Assembly: GCA_024682115.1 (NCBI GenBank)
Contig: JAIKZO010000104.1
Span: forward strand, 1 to 41,610
DNA: 41,610 bases
Direction of reading: 5' to 3'
Source of the DNA: Lachnospiraceae bacterium
GTDB taxonomy: Bacteria > Bacillota > Clostridia > Lachnospirales > Lachnospiraceae
The notes under the pieces were generated by a model. The model had not been told where the DNA came from, did no database searches, and saw only the letters and a program-made list of their open reading frames with translations. Both the position numbers and the translations under genes were made by a program. Below are positions 8,017 to 18,300 of this stretch, in pieces; position 1 is the first letter of the stretch; every line of letters begins with the position of its first letter.

Positions 8017-8794
8017 GCCCGACTCCAATACCAAAATATGATCTCATGATATTTAAAAATGTAACCGGCTGTTCGAGGAAAGAATAATGTCCTGTACCTT
8101 TTATGATGGCAAGCCCCGAATCGGGGATCATTTCCTCCATGATCCTGGCATCGGAAACGGGAGTAGCCGTGTCCATATCTCCCCAGATCAGCAGTGTCTC
8201 CTGTCTAATCTTCGGAAGCAGATGCCGCAGATCCTCATTCACTGCCATTACCAGGCACTGTCTCATTATCGGAGTAGCATTCCGGTAATCGGCTGAGCCC
8301 TGCCTGCTTTTCCAATCATCCACAAGTTCCGGGAACAGTGCGTATATCAGTTTAAGATTAAAAACCCTCTTCAGGATCTTATAGCTTCCTATCCTAAGCT
8401 TCTGTGATACGGATTTTTGTGATACTATTCCCGCACTGTCTATCAATACTATTTTAGCTATCTCAAAAGGTATTGTATCTCTTGAAGCAAGTTTGATTAT
8501 GATCCTGCCTCCATATGAATGACCGATAAGTATAGCTTTATCTATCTCCATAGCCTGCATAAATCTGCAGAAAAAATCAGCATAAGCATCTACATTCCAT
8601 GCTTCGCGCGGTTCATCGCTCCCGCCAAATCCCGGAAGATCGAATTGAACAAATCTAAACTTCTCATTTACGGCATTTGCTACAGAATCATAAACGCCAA
8701 GATCAGTTCCCCACCCCTGAAGCATCACTATCGTTTCTTTTCCGGATCCCGTAATCTTATAGCAAATGTTATATCCGTCAACCATGATATTCAT
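8006..8794 (-). CDS. Alpha/beta-fold hydrolase
   Basis: This is a 262-residue cytoplasmic alpha/beta hydrolase. It has the oxyanion-hole region (MLQGWGTD, about 24-31), the FDLPGFGGSD strand-turn motif typical of the family, and the nucleophile elbow GHSYGG (Ser near residue 93). A late acidic residue in LIWGDMDTATP and a catalytic His in KGTGHYSFLEQP complete the triad. Substrate cannot be read from sequence. It is the first gene of the run, and its stop overlaps the Mur-like ligase start by 11 bases, which points to a linked function in the cell-wall module (an esterase or amidase acting on the ligase product or its acceptor is possible). The start has no strong ribosome site; an alternative ATG three codons in (8785) is equally weak. 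Confidence 0.85.
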   Translation of the reverse strand: MNIMVDGYNICYKITGSGKETIVMLQGWGTDLGVYDSVANAVNEKFRFVQFDLPGFGGSDEPREAWNVDAYADFFCRFMQAMEIDKAILIGHSYGGRIIIKLASRDTIPFEIAKIVLIDSAGIVSQKSVSQKLRIGSYKILKRVFNLKLIYALFPELVDDWKSRQGSADYRNATPIMRQCLVMAVNEDLRHLLPKIRQETLLIWGDMDTATPVSDARIMEEMIPDSGLAIIKGTGHYSFLEQPVTFLNIMRSYFGIGVGHDN

Positions 8795-8852
8795 AAATTC
8801 AACAGCACGGATCTCCGTGTCCTTTCAAATCCGTTTTACACTCACATTAACC

Positions 8853-8858
8853 ATTCTA
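8853..8858 (-). promoter_or_regulatory. Candidate extended -10 for the cell-wall/uvrC/hprK operon
   Basis: On the minus strand TGATAGAAT gives an extended -10 (TG-N-TAGAAT) about 60 bases before the first start codon of the run. No good -35 is visible. A 6-base inverted repeat (CACGGA/TCCGTG) sits between it and the start at about 8806-8819. Confidence 0.35.
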
Positions 8859-8979
8859 TCACAGAGCGCACAATTTGTATCCACACAGAAACAAAAGCCC
8901 TGAAACGCTTTTTCAGCATTCCAGAGCCTGAAACATTAAAAGTGAGTGACGAAAATCATTCCGCGCAGATCTGCGTCAA

Positions 8980-11163
8980 TCATACGATAGGTAGATTGGA
9001 AAATCTGCCTACAGGCACACCTTCTTTGTCACGTTCGGGACCGGGTGTGGGCGGCATCCATCGATCCTGTGTATCGTCCCCGGGAAGTTCTTTGGTATCA
9101 TCCGAAGATCCGTCGTCCTCTACCATGACCACTTCCACCGCTTCGCCCTCGGAAACAGGCTTTTCTCCGTCGCTGTCTTCAGACTCTTTTCCTTCCTCGG
9201 GTTCGGGCAAGCCCTTTATCTCGCGGAATATCTTCATGAATTCCTTACCCGTGATCGTCTCCTTTTCAAGAAGATGCGCGGCAAGAACATCCATGACTTC
9301 CATGTTTTCGGATATCATCTTCTTTGCTTCTTCATAGCATTTCTTAAGAAGCTTCATAACTTCCGAATCTATATCCGCGACCGTTCTGTCGGAACAGGTA
9401 TATCTGTTGTTTCCTTCAAGATACTGGCTTTCCACCGTAGCAAGTCCCATAAGACCGAAACGCTCCGACATACCGAACCTGGTTATCATGTTCTGGGCTA
9501 TCGCGGTGGCTTTTTCTATATCGTTGGAAGCACCGGTCGTCACGTCACCGAAGAATATCTCCTCAGCGGCTCTTCCGCCTAAAAGTCCTACTATATTATC
9601 ATGCAGTTCCTGCTTGGTCTCGAGGTATTTTTCCTCTTCGGGAACGTTCATGACATAACCGAGGGCACCCATCGTACGGGGAACTATCGTTATCTTCTGT
9701 ATCGGCTCGGAATTCTTCTGAAGGGCTCCTATAAGGGCATGTCCGACTTCGTGGTAGGAAACGATCTTTCTCTCCTTCTGGGACATGATCCTGTCCTTCT
9801 TTTCCTTACCTACGAGAACCTGTTCGACCGCGGCAAAAAGATCCTTCTGGCAAACGGTATTCCTGCCGTTCTGTACCGCCATGATCGCAGCTTCGTTGAT
9901 CATATTAGCAAGGTCAGCTCCGACAGCACCGGATGTCGCAAGAGCGATCTCGTTAAGATCCACGGTCTCATCCATATGAACGTCCTTGGCATGGACTTTG
10001 AGTATCTCAACCCTTCCTTTAAGATCGGGCTTGTCAACTATTATCCTTCTGTCAAAACGTCCGGGACGAAGGAGAGCTTTATCAAGGATCTCGGGTCTGT
10101 TGGTGGCTCCGAGAACAAGTATTCCCTTTGAAGTATCGAAACCGTCCATTTCGGAAAGGAGCTGGTTCAGTGTCTGTTCGCGCTCTTCGTTTCCGCCGCC
10201 GTATTTTGAATCACGGCTTCTTCCTATCGCATCTATCTCATCTATAAAGATTATGCAGGGTGCGTTCTTTGTAGCTTCCTTAAAGAGGTCTCTTACACGT
10301 GAAGCACCGACGCCCACATATAGTTCGATAAAATCGGAACCCGAAAGTGAGAAGAACGGAACATGTGCTTCGCCGGCAACGGCCTTCGCAAGAAGTGTCT
10401 TACCTGTTCCGGGAGGTCCCACGAGAAGTGCTCCCTTGGGAAGCTTTGCGCCTATTCCGGCATATTTTCCGGGATTATGGAGGAAATCCACTACTTCCTG
10501 CAGTGATTCCTTGGCTTCATCCTCACCCGCTACATCCTTAAAGGTTACTCCGGTCTCTTTCTGAACGTAAACCTTTGCGGTAGATTTTCCCACATTGAAA
10601 GGTCCTCCGCCCTTGCTCATCTTTTTGAACAGGAAGCTTAAGAGCACCCACATAAGAAGTATCGGGAAGACATACGAAAGGAAGATGTTAAGGATGATCG
10701 TACTCGTATTTGTTACTTTTCCCTGAACTTCCACTCCCGCATCAAGGAGCCTTGCGGTAAGCGTATCGTCCTCTTCGACTTTTCCCGTATAATATGAAGT
10801 CTGAGTCTGCATCAGAGTGGGATAAAGCAATGCCAGCGGATCGTTTGCCTGCTTGTTCCCTTCATCCTTAAGGGTTATGAATACCCTGTCCGAATCTATC
10901 TGAACGGATTCTATCTTACCCTGATCGAGCATTCCTATAAATTCGGAATATGTTATCTCTTCCGTGGTCTTTCCCGTAAAGAGGTTCATAATGGCCGAAA
11001 CTATGAAAAGCGAGAGCAGAGCCACGATGATGAGCATTATTATGTTCTGGCGTCTGGGATTTCTGTCTCCGTTACCCTGTCCGTTCGAACCGCCCTGGTT
11101 GTTCTGGTTTCCGCCCTGCTCCTGACGATCGTTGTTATCGTATTCGTTAATGTTGTTTTCCAT
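8980..11163 (-). CDS. ftsH: ATP-dependent zinc metalloprotease FtsH
   Basis: FtsH is a membrane-bound AAA+ protease that extracts and degrades misfolded membrane proteins and short-lived regulators. At 727 residues it is slightly long. A polar Asn/Gly-rich N-terminus (1-38) precedes helix 1 (about 40-60), an outside domain, and helix 2 (about 156-180). The AAA module has Walker A GPPGTGKT (249-256), Walker B IIFIDEID (304-311) and the second region of homology near 353-372. The zinc site HEVGH is at 471-475. After about residue 630 there is an unusual acidic, Pro-containing tail of about 90 residues, ending in a hydrophobic SNLPIV. The start is supported by GGAG seven bases upstream. It has its own promoter-like sequence and stands alone, 186 bases before the hydrolase operon; I see no clear terminator in that gap. 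Confidence 0.97.
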   Translation of the reverse strand: MENNINEYDNNDRQEQGGNQNNQGGSNGQGNGDRNPRRQNIIMLIIVALLSLFIVSAIMNLFTGKTTEEITYSEFIGMLDQGKIESVQIDSDRVFITLKDEGNKQANDPLALLYPTLMQTQTSYYTGKVEEDDTLTARLLDAGVEVQGKVTNTSTIILNIFLSYVFPILLMWVLLSFLFKKMSKGGGPFNVGKSTAKVYVQKETGVTFKDVAGEDEAKESLQEVVDFLHNPGKYAGIGAKLPKGALLVGPPGTGKTLLAKAVAGEAHVPFFSLSGSDFIELYVGVGASRVRDLFKEATKNAPCIIFIDEIDAIGRSRDSKYGGGNEEREQTLNQLLSEMDGFDTSKGILVLGATNRPEILDKALLRPGRFDRRIIVDKPDLKGRVEILKVHAKDVHMDETVDLNEIALATSGAVGADLANMINEAAIMAVQNGRNTVCQKDLFAAVEQVLVGKEKKDRIMSQKERKIVSYHEVGHALIGALQKNSEPIQKITIVPRTMGALGYVMNVPEEEKYLETKQELHDNIVGLLGGRAAEEIFFGDVTTGASNDIEKATAIAQNMITRFGMSERFGLMGLATVESQYLEGNNRYTCSDRTVADIDSEVMKLLKKCYEEAKKMISENMEVMDVLAAHLLEKETITGKEFMKIFREIKGLPEPEEGKESEDSDGEKPVSEGEAVEVVMVEDDGSSDDTKELPGDDTQDRWMPPTPGPERDKEGVPVGRFSNLPIV

Positions 11164-11241
11164 CTGGTTCTCCGAGTGATATTCCCTTTGTTATATTTCA
11201 AATGCTGACAGAAATGCCTGCATTTTGACAGCTATATCATA

Positions 11242-11270
11242 TATATATAGTTGAATCGCCGGAATTGCAA
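11242..11270 (-). promoter_or_regulatory. Candidate sigma-A promoter of ftsH
   Basis: On the minus strand TTGCAA (11265-11270) and TATATA (11242-11247) are separated by 17 bases. This places transcription start about 70 bases before the ftsH ATG. The region is a run of TA repeats, so the exact -10 is uncertain. Confidence 0.5.
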
Positions 11271-11304
11271 TTAACTGTTTATATATTATTTCTTAATAAT
11301 CCAT

Positions 11305-11330
11305 AAAGGGACCTTGTTCAAGGTCCCTTT
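11305..11330 (-). terminator. Intrinsic terminator of the ileS-glgP-DUF1846 operon
   Basis: A perfect 11-bp stem (AAAGGGACCTT/AAGGTCCCTTT) closes on a 4-base loop. It starts 4 bases after the DUF1846 stop on the minus strand. The stem ends in TTT followed by a short, interrupted AT-rich tail. Confidence 0.8.
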
Positions 11331-11334
11331 GATA

Positions 11335-12795
11335 TCACTTTGCTTTGGGTTCGCTTGTAAGATCGACACCCAGACGTTTGAATGTCTTGATGTCCACATT
11401 TGAGAGCATTACCGAGGTATGTACCTGACAGCCTTTAAGATCGGGGATCTTTTCAAGTGCGGCCAGGGCATTCTTATCAGTGCTGGCAGAGATCGAAAGG
11501 GCTATCAGCACCTCATCGGTGTGAAGTCTCGGATTCTTTCCGCCCAGATATTCGGTCTTAAGCCGCTGTATGGGTTCTATGGCTTCCGGAGAAATGACAT
11601 GCTTGTCATGATCTATCCCGGCAAGATGCTTTAATGCGTTAAGGAGCAGTGCAGCCGAAGCGCCCAGAAGATCGGAAGTCTTGGAAGTTATGATCGTTCC
11701 GTCCTCAAGCTCGATCGCCGCTGCGGGACATCCGAGTTTTTCGGCCCTTTCATCGGCGGCTATCGTGACTTTGCGGTCTGCCGTCGTGATCTTGGCCTGC
11801 TTCATCAGAAGTTCTATCTTATAAGCCTCGTTTTCGGATGCCTTGTCATCCTTTATCCTTACCAGGGTATTGTAATACCGTCTGATGATCTCCTGGTTTG
11901 AAGCATTCACACAGACATCATCGTCCGTGATGCAGTTTCCGACCATGTTAACGCCCATGTCTGTCGGAGACTTGTAGGGACTTTCACCGTATATTGCTTC
12001 AAACATCGCATTTAAAACGGGGAAGATCTCGATATCCCTGTTGTAATTGACCGCCGTCTCTCCGTATGCTTCAAGATGGAAAGGATCGATCATGTTAACG
12101 TCATCAAGATCCGCAGTCGCAGCCTCATAAGCCAGATTGATAGGATGCTTTAACGGGATGTTCCATATCGGGAATGTCTCGAACTTCGCATATCCGGCTT
12201 TGATCCCTCTCTTGTTCTCGTGATAAAGCTGGCTTAAACATGTTGCCATCTTTCCCGAACCGGGTCCCGGAGCGGTAACGACTACCAGAGGTCTGGTGGT
12301 CTTTATATAATCGTTCTTTCCGAAGCCTTCATCGGAAATGATATGCGATACGTTCGAAGGATAGCCCTCGATCAGATAGTGCTGGTAAACCGTGATGCCG
12401 TGCTTTTCAAGTCTGCTCTTAAAAGCTTTTGCGGCTTCCTGTCCGCTGCAGTGGGTAAGTACCACGCTTCCCACATAGAGTCCTCTTTCCTCGAAGACCC
12501 TTTTTAACCTGAGCACGTCTTCATCGTATGTGATCCCGAGATCGTCACGCACCTTGTGCTTTTCGATATCCATGGCGTTTATGACGATCACTATCTCCGC
12601 CCTGTCGGAAAGCTCCATGAGCATCCTTAACTTACTGTCGGGTTCGAATCCCGGAAGGACCCTTGATGCATGGTAATCATCAAAAAGTTTTCCTCCGAAT
12701 TCAAGATAAAGCTTGTCTCCGAATTTACCTATACGTTCGCGTATGTGTTCGGACTGTGTCTTAATGTACTTATTGTTATCGAATCCTATCCTCAT
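11335..12795 (-). CDS. DUF1846 family protein, function unknown
   Basis: This 486-residue protein matches the DUF1846 family, which is widespread in Firmicutes and Actinobacteria. Visible family features are the N-terminal MRIGFDNNKYI start, a VVVTAPGPGSGKMATCLSQLY segment near 170-190 that looks like a nucleotide-binding loop, and a MGVNMVG motif in the middle. A LHTDEVLIALSISASTDKNA stretch lies near the C-terminus. No signal peptide or membrane helix is present, so it is cytoplasmic. The reaction is not known to me; an ATP- or NAD-dependent enzyme is plausible from the glycine-rich loop. It is the last gene of the ileS-glgP operon, 9 bases after glgP, and ends 4 bases from a strong terminator. 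Confidence 0.9.
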   Translation of the reverse strand: MRIGFDNNKYIKTQSEHIRERIGKFGDKLYLEFGGKLFDDYHASRVLPGFEPDSKLRMLMELSDRAEIVIVINAMDIEKHKVRDDLGITYDEDVLRLKRVFEERGLYVGSVVLTHCSGQEAAKAFKSRLEKHGITVYQHYLIEGYPSNVSHIISDEGFGKNDYIKTTRPLVVVTAPGPGSGKMATCLSQLYHENKRGIKAGYAKFETFPIWNIPLKHPINLAYEAATADLDDVNMIDPFHLEAYGETAVNYNRDIEIFPVLNAMFEAIYGESPYKSPTDMGVNMVGNCITDDDVCVNASNQEIIRRYYNTLVRIKDDKASENEAYKIELLMKQAKITTADRKVTIAADERAEKLGCPAAAIELEDGTIITSKTSDLLGASAALLLNALKHLAGIDHDKHVISPEAIEPIQRLKTEYLGGKNPRLHTDEVLIALSISASTDKNALAALEKIPDLKGCQVHTSVMLSNVDIKTFKRLGVDLTSEPKAK

Positions 12796-12804
12796 CCCGG
12801 CACC

Positions 12805-15309
12805 TTATTTCACTGTTTTTTTCTTGGGCATCTTAACCTTGTCGAGATGCCATATCTCATCGACATATTCCTGAATGGTCCTGTCGGAAGTGAACTTACC
12901 GGTGCTGGCTACGTTCGTGATAGCCATCTTGGCCCATCTCTTCTCGTCCCTGTAGGCTTCTTCAACCTTCTTCTGGGCCTCGGCATAAGATCTGAAATCC
13001 TTAAGGATGAAATACGTATCGGCCTTTGAAGTACTGAGAGTATTGAGCAACGAATTGTATAACGTCCTGAAGCGGTCGGGATCGTTGGGAGAGTATGTTC
13101 CGTTGATAAGCTGCATCAGTACGCGTCTTATATCGGGATCGTTGTTGAAGATCTCGGTGGGATCGTATCCGCCGTTCTTTTCGTAATTGATGACTTCATC
13201 GGAGGTCAATCCGAATATGAACATGTTGTCCTTGCCGACTTCCTCGTACATCTCTACGTTTGCACCGTCCATCGTACCTATCGTGATCGCACCGTTTAAC
13301 ATGAACTTCATGTTACCTGTTCCGGAAGCTTCCTTTGAAGCCGTTGAAATCTGCTCGGAAACATCCGCTGCGGCAAAGATCATCTCCGCATTTGATACTC
13401 TGTAGTTCTCGATGAACACAACCTTGATCTTGCCCTGAATGCTCTCATCGTTGTTGATAACGTCGGCAACCGAATTGATGAGCTTGATCGTCATCTTGGC
13501 GTTGTAATAACCTGCTGCCGCCTTGGCACCGAAAATGAAAGTCCTGGGATAGAAATCCATGTTCGGATCGTCCTTTAACTTATTGTAAAGATACATTACA
13601 TGCAAAATGTTAAGGAGCTGTCTCTTATACTCGTGAAGTCTCTTTACCTGAACATCAAAGATGGATCTGGGATCGACCTCTATACCGTTGTGCTCAAGGA
13701 TGTACTTCGCAAGTCTTACCTTGTTCTGGTACTTGATGTTCATGAATTCCTGCTGAGCCTTGTCGTCGGAAGCATAAACCTTGAGTTTTGCGATCTTCGG
13801 AAGGTTCGTGATCCAGTCATCGCCGACATGAGCGGTTACCCAGCTTGCAAGAGCCGGATTTCCGTGAAGGAGGAATCTTCTCTGTGTGATACCGTTCGTC
13901 TTGTTGTTGAACTTCTCGGGCATCATCTCGTAGAAGTCCTTAAGCTCCTGGTTCTTTAAGATCTCGGTATGGAGTCTTGCAACACCGTTTACCGAATAAC
14001 CGCAGGCGATCGCAAGATATGCCATTCTGACCTGTCCGTCATATATGATAGCCATGTTCCTGACCTTCTCGGGCCTGTTGGGATAAAGCTTTTCTATGTC
14101 GGCTACGAATCTGCGGTTTATCTCTTCTATGATCTGATATATACGGGGAAGGAGTCTTGAGAATAGCTCTATAGGCCACTTTTCAAGAGCTTCCGACATG
14201 ATCGTGTGGTTGGTGTAAGCACAGGTCTTTGACATGATCTCCCATGCTTCCATCCATTCGAGCTTGTAATCATCAAGAAGGATCCTCATGAGCTCGGCCG
14301 TTGCCACGGTCGGATGAGTATCGTTAAGCTGGAATGTCACCTTCTCATAAAGTTTGTGGATATCATCATGTTTACGCATGTATTTTTCAACCGCTTCCTG
14401 AACGGAAGCCGAAATGAAGAAATACTGCTGCTTAAGTCTTAATTCCTTACCTGCATAGTGATTGTCGTTGGGATAAAGGACTTCGACGATGTTTCTTGCG
14501 AGGTTGTCCTGCTCAACGGCCTTCTGGTAATCACCCTTATCGAAAGAATCGAGCTGGAAACATTCAACGGGCTCTGCATCCCAGATACGGAGCGTATCCA
14601 CGATACCGTTGCCGTATCCCACTACGGGAAGATCGTAAGGAATGGCTTTTACCGACTGGTATCCTTCCTGATGGTAATGATTTCTTCCGTTCTCGTCGGG
14701 AGTAGCTTCTACCCATCCGCCGAATTTAACTATCTTTGAATACTCCGGACGGCGAAGTTCAAAAGGATTACCGTTCTCAAGCCAGTTATCGGGAGCTTCT
14801 ACCTGGTATCCGTCCCTTATCACCTGCTTGAACATTCCGTAACGGTATCTTATTCCGCATCCGTAAGCTGCATATCCCAGAGTTGCTAAAGAATCGAGGA
14901 AGCAGGCAGCGAGTCGGCCAAGGCCTCCGTTTCCGAGTGCCGGATCGGGTTCCTGGTCCTCTATGACATTAAGATCCACCCCGAGTTCGTCAAGGGCTTC
15001 CTTAACAGGTTTGTATGCCTTGAGGTTGATGATGTTATTACCTAAAGCTCTTCCCATCAGGAATTCCATCGACATGTAGTAAACCGTCTTGGGATCCTGT
15101 TTTTCGAACTGCTTCTGGGTATCCATCCAGTTGTCTACGACAGTGTCCTTTACGGCATATGCCACAGCCTGAAAGATCTGTTCGGGGCTGGCTTCCTGGA
15201 TCGTCTTTCTGTGCAGGGTCTTAACGTTGTACAAAACGCTGTTCTTAAACATTTCCTTGTCAAAAACAAATCCTGTGGTAACTGTTTCAGGGGTCTTCTT
15301 AGATGCCAT
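12805..15309 (-). CDS. glgP: Glycogen/starch/maltodextrin phosphorylase (GT35)
   Basis: The enzyme releases glucose-1-phosphate from the non-reducing ends of alpha-1,4-glucans with phosphate and a pyridoxal-phosphate cofactor. At 834 residues it is full length. Recognisable segments are the N-terminal YYMSMEFLMGRALGNN, the active-site stretch DPALGNGGLGRLAACFLDS and the FDVQVKRLHEYKRQ motif. The cofactor site is EASGTGNMKF, where Lys binds PLP, in the last third. The start is supported by AGGAGG eight bases upstream. It is 11 bases after ileS and 9 before the DUF1846 gene. Substrate preference between stored glycogen and imported maltodextrin cannot be judged; glg synthesis genes are not in the window. 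Pairing with an aminoacyl-tRNA synthetase gene is unusual. Confidence 0.96.
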   Translation of the reverse strand: MASKKTPETVTTGFVFDKEMFKNSVLYNVKTLHRKTIQEASPEQIFQAVAYAVKDTVVDNWMDTQKQFEKQDPKTVYYMSMEFLMGRALGNNIINLKAYKPVKEALDELGVDLNVIEDQEPDPALGNGGLGRLAACFLDSLATLGYAAYGCGIRYRYGMFKQVIRDGYQVEAPDNWLENGNPFELRRPEYSKIVKFGGWVEATPDENGRNHYHQEGYQSVKAIPYDLPVVGYGNGIVDTLRIWDAEPVECFQLDSFDKGDYQKAVEQDNLARNIVEVLYPNDNHYAGKELRLKQQYFFISASVQEAVEKYMRKHDDIHKLYEKVTFQLNDTHPTVATAELMRILLDDYKLEWMEAWEIMSKTCAYTNHTIMSEALEKWPIELFSRLLPRIYQIIEEINRRFVADIEKLYPNRPEKVRNMAIIYDGQVRMAYLAIACGYSVNGVARLHTEILKNQELKDFYEMMPEKFNNKTNGITQRRFLLHGNPALASWVTAHVGDDWITNLPKIAKLKVYASDDKAQQEFMNIKYQNKVRLAKYILEHNGIEVDPRSIFDVQVKRLHEYKRQLLNILHVMYLYNKLKDDPNMDFYPRTFIFGAKAAAGYYNAKMTIKLINSVADVINNDESIQGKIKVVFIENYRVSNAEMIFAAADVSEQISTASKEASGTGNMKFMLNGAITIGTMDGANVEMYEEVGKDNMFIFGLTSDEVINYEKNGGYDPTEIFNNDPDIRRVLMQLINGTYSPNDPDRFRTLYNSLLNTLSTSKADTYFILKDFRSYAEAQKKVEEAYRDEKRWAKMAITNVASTGKFTSDRTIQEYVDEIWHLDKVKMPKKKTVK

Positions 15310-15320
15310 CTTTAATCCTC

Positions 15321-18300
15321 CTATACTCGCTCTAATGATATTACGGCTTTTTCACCGTTTATATTCCATTCCTTAGATACTGCGAATTCCTTATCCTTCG
15401 ATATCTCATCCGCAAGTACCTTTGTAGAGATCGCACCGGAATTCTTAAGAACCGTTTCCGCAAGCTTTTCGTTTCCGTTTATGGCCACCTTGATCCTGTC
15501 CATAACCTCGAAATCGGAATCCTTACGCATGGTCTGTATCTTCGAGATGACTTCGAGAACAAATCCTTCCTCGATGAGTTCCGGAGTCAGGTTCGTATCA
15601 AGAACGACCGTCGTATTGTTATCGCCTTCGGTAACGAATCCTTCCTTTGTCGTTATATCGATCAGGAGATCTTCTTCGGCGAGCGATACTGCGGTACCGT
15701 CCACATCGAAGTTCAGAGCTCCCTCGGATTTAAGAGCGTTCATCGCTTCGTTTCCGTTGACCGATGCAAGATACTTCTGAATGCCGCCGAGAACCTTACC
15801 GTATTTGGGTCCTACCGTACGGAGCTGAGGCTTGAACGTATATCCCGCATATTCGGAAACGTCGTCCTTGAATATCAGCTCTTTGACATTCAGTTCTTCC
15901 TCAATTATATCCACGAAGAATTCGGGAAGTTCCTTTGCGGCCTTGACGAGCATTGCCGCGATCGGCTGTCTTGTCTTGATGTTCGCCGCATTTCTTGCCG
16001 CTCTTCCGAGTACGACTATCGAAAGGACTTCTTCCATGTTCTCTTCAAGTTCTTTGTCTATCCATTCCTTTTTGGAAACGGGATAATCGCAAAGATGTAT
16101 GCTTTCGGGTGCTTCCTTGTCGTTAGTGCGTACAAGGTTCTGATAGATCTCTTCCGTCATGAACGGTATCATCGGAGCGGCGCACTTGCATATCTCGACT
16201 AAAGCGGTGTAAAGAGTCATGTAAGCGTTTATCTTATCCTGCTCCATTCCCTTTGCCCAGAAACGCTCACGTCCGCGACGTACATACCAGTTGGACATCT
16301 CATCAACGAAATTATCCAAAACCTTACCCGCCTCGGGGATCCTGTAATTCTCAAGGTTCTTATCCACCTCTTCGATAGCTGTGTTGAGCTTTGAGAGGAG
16401 CCACTTATCCATAACGGGAAGCTTATCGTAATCAAGCGTATATTTTGTTGCGTCGAATCCGTCTATGTTCGCATAGAGGATAAAGAACGCATATGTATTC
16501 CACAGTGTTCCGAGGAATTTCCTCTGACCTTCCTGAACGGCCTTGCCGTAGAATCTGTTCGGAAGCCAGGGAGCGGAGTTGGTATAGAAATACCATCTTA
16601 TCGCATCGGCACCGTATTCTTCGAGGGCATTGAACGGATCTACCGCATTACCCTTTGACTTTGACATCTTCTGACCGTTCTCATCCTGAACGAGTCCCAG
16701 TACGATAACATTTTCATAAGGAGACTTGTTAAAGAGGAGTGTCGACTCGGCCATAAGTGAATAGAACCATCCTCTGGTCTGGTCTACCGCCTCGGAAATG
16801 AACTGAGCGGGGAACTGCTTTTCGAAAAGTTCCTTGTTCTCAAACGGATAATGGTGCTGTGCAAAAGGCATTGCGCCCGAATCGAACCAGCAGTCGATAA
16901 CCTCGCTGACCCTCTTCATCGTTCCCTTACACTTGGGACATTCGCATGTGATCTCATCGATATAAGGTCTGTGGAGTTCAACATCCTTCGCCTTGGGATT
17001 TTTTGACATTTCCTCGAGCTCGGCTCTTGATCCTATAGCCTCCTGGTGATGACATTCCTCACATTCCCAGATGTTGAGAGGAGTACCCCAGTATCTGTTT
17101 CTTGAGATTCCCCAGTCCTGTATGTTCTCAAGCCAGTTACCGAATCTTCCTTCTCCTATTGAAGGCGGGATCCAGTTTACCGTCTGATTGTTCTTAACAA
17201 GATCATCCTTTACGGCGGTCATCTTTATGAACCATGATTCACGCGCATAGTAAAGGAGCGGTGTGTCACAGCGCCAGCAGTGAGGGTAGTCGTGCTCGAA
17301 CTTGGGTGCCGCAAAGAGCTTGCCCTCCTTGTCGAGATCGATGAGGATATCCTTGTCGGCATCCTTGACCCATTTTCCGGCATAGGGTGTCTCTTCGGTC
17401 ATTAGACCCTTTGAATCAACGAACTGTACAAAAGGAAGATCGTATTTTCTTCCGACATTCGCATCGTCTTCACCGAAAGCCGGAGCGATATGAACTATAC
17501 CGGTACCGTCGGTCATGGTAACGTAATCGTCACATGTAACGAAATGAGCTTTCTTACCCTGCTTTTCTGCAGCTTCTCCCGCGCACTTAAAGAGCGGTTC
17601 ATATTCCTTATGCTCAAGGTCGGTACCCTTGTAGGTCTCAAGCACTTCGTAAGCGGGAGTGCCTTCGGGTCTTTCGAGATTTCCGAGGACCGTATCCGCA
17701 AGAGCTTCTGCAAGGATATAAGTATAACCGTCGCATGACTTAACCTTTATATAGGTCTCTTCGGGGTTTACGCAAAGAGCGAGGTTCGAAGGCAGTGTCC
17801 AGGGCGTGGTCGTCCATGCAAGGAAATAACCTTCCTCGTTCTTTATCTTGAAACGTACGACAGCCGAACGCTCCTTTACGAGCTTGTATCCCTGGGCAAC
17901 TTCGTGAGAAGAAAGCGGGGTTCCGCACCTGGGACAATAAGGAACGATCTTAAATCCTTTATAGAGAAGTCCCTTTTTCCATATCTCTTTAAGAGCCCAC
18001 CATTCGGACTCGATGAAATCATCATGATAAGTAACATAGGGATCATCCATATCCGCCCAGAATCCTACCGTAGCGGAGAAGTCCTCCCACATTCCCTTAT
18101 ATTTCCATACGGATTCCTTACACTTGTTGATAAAAGGATCGAGACCGTATGCTTCTATCTGGTCCTTACCGTCGATATTAAGGAGCTTTTCCACCTCAAG
18201 CTCAACGGGAAGTCCGTGCGTATCCCATCCTGCCTTACGGGGAACCATATAACCTTTCATGGTCCTGTATCTGGGGATCATGTCCTTGATACATCTGGTA

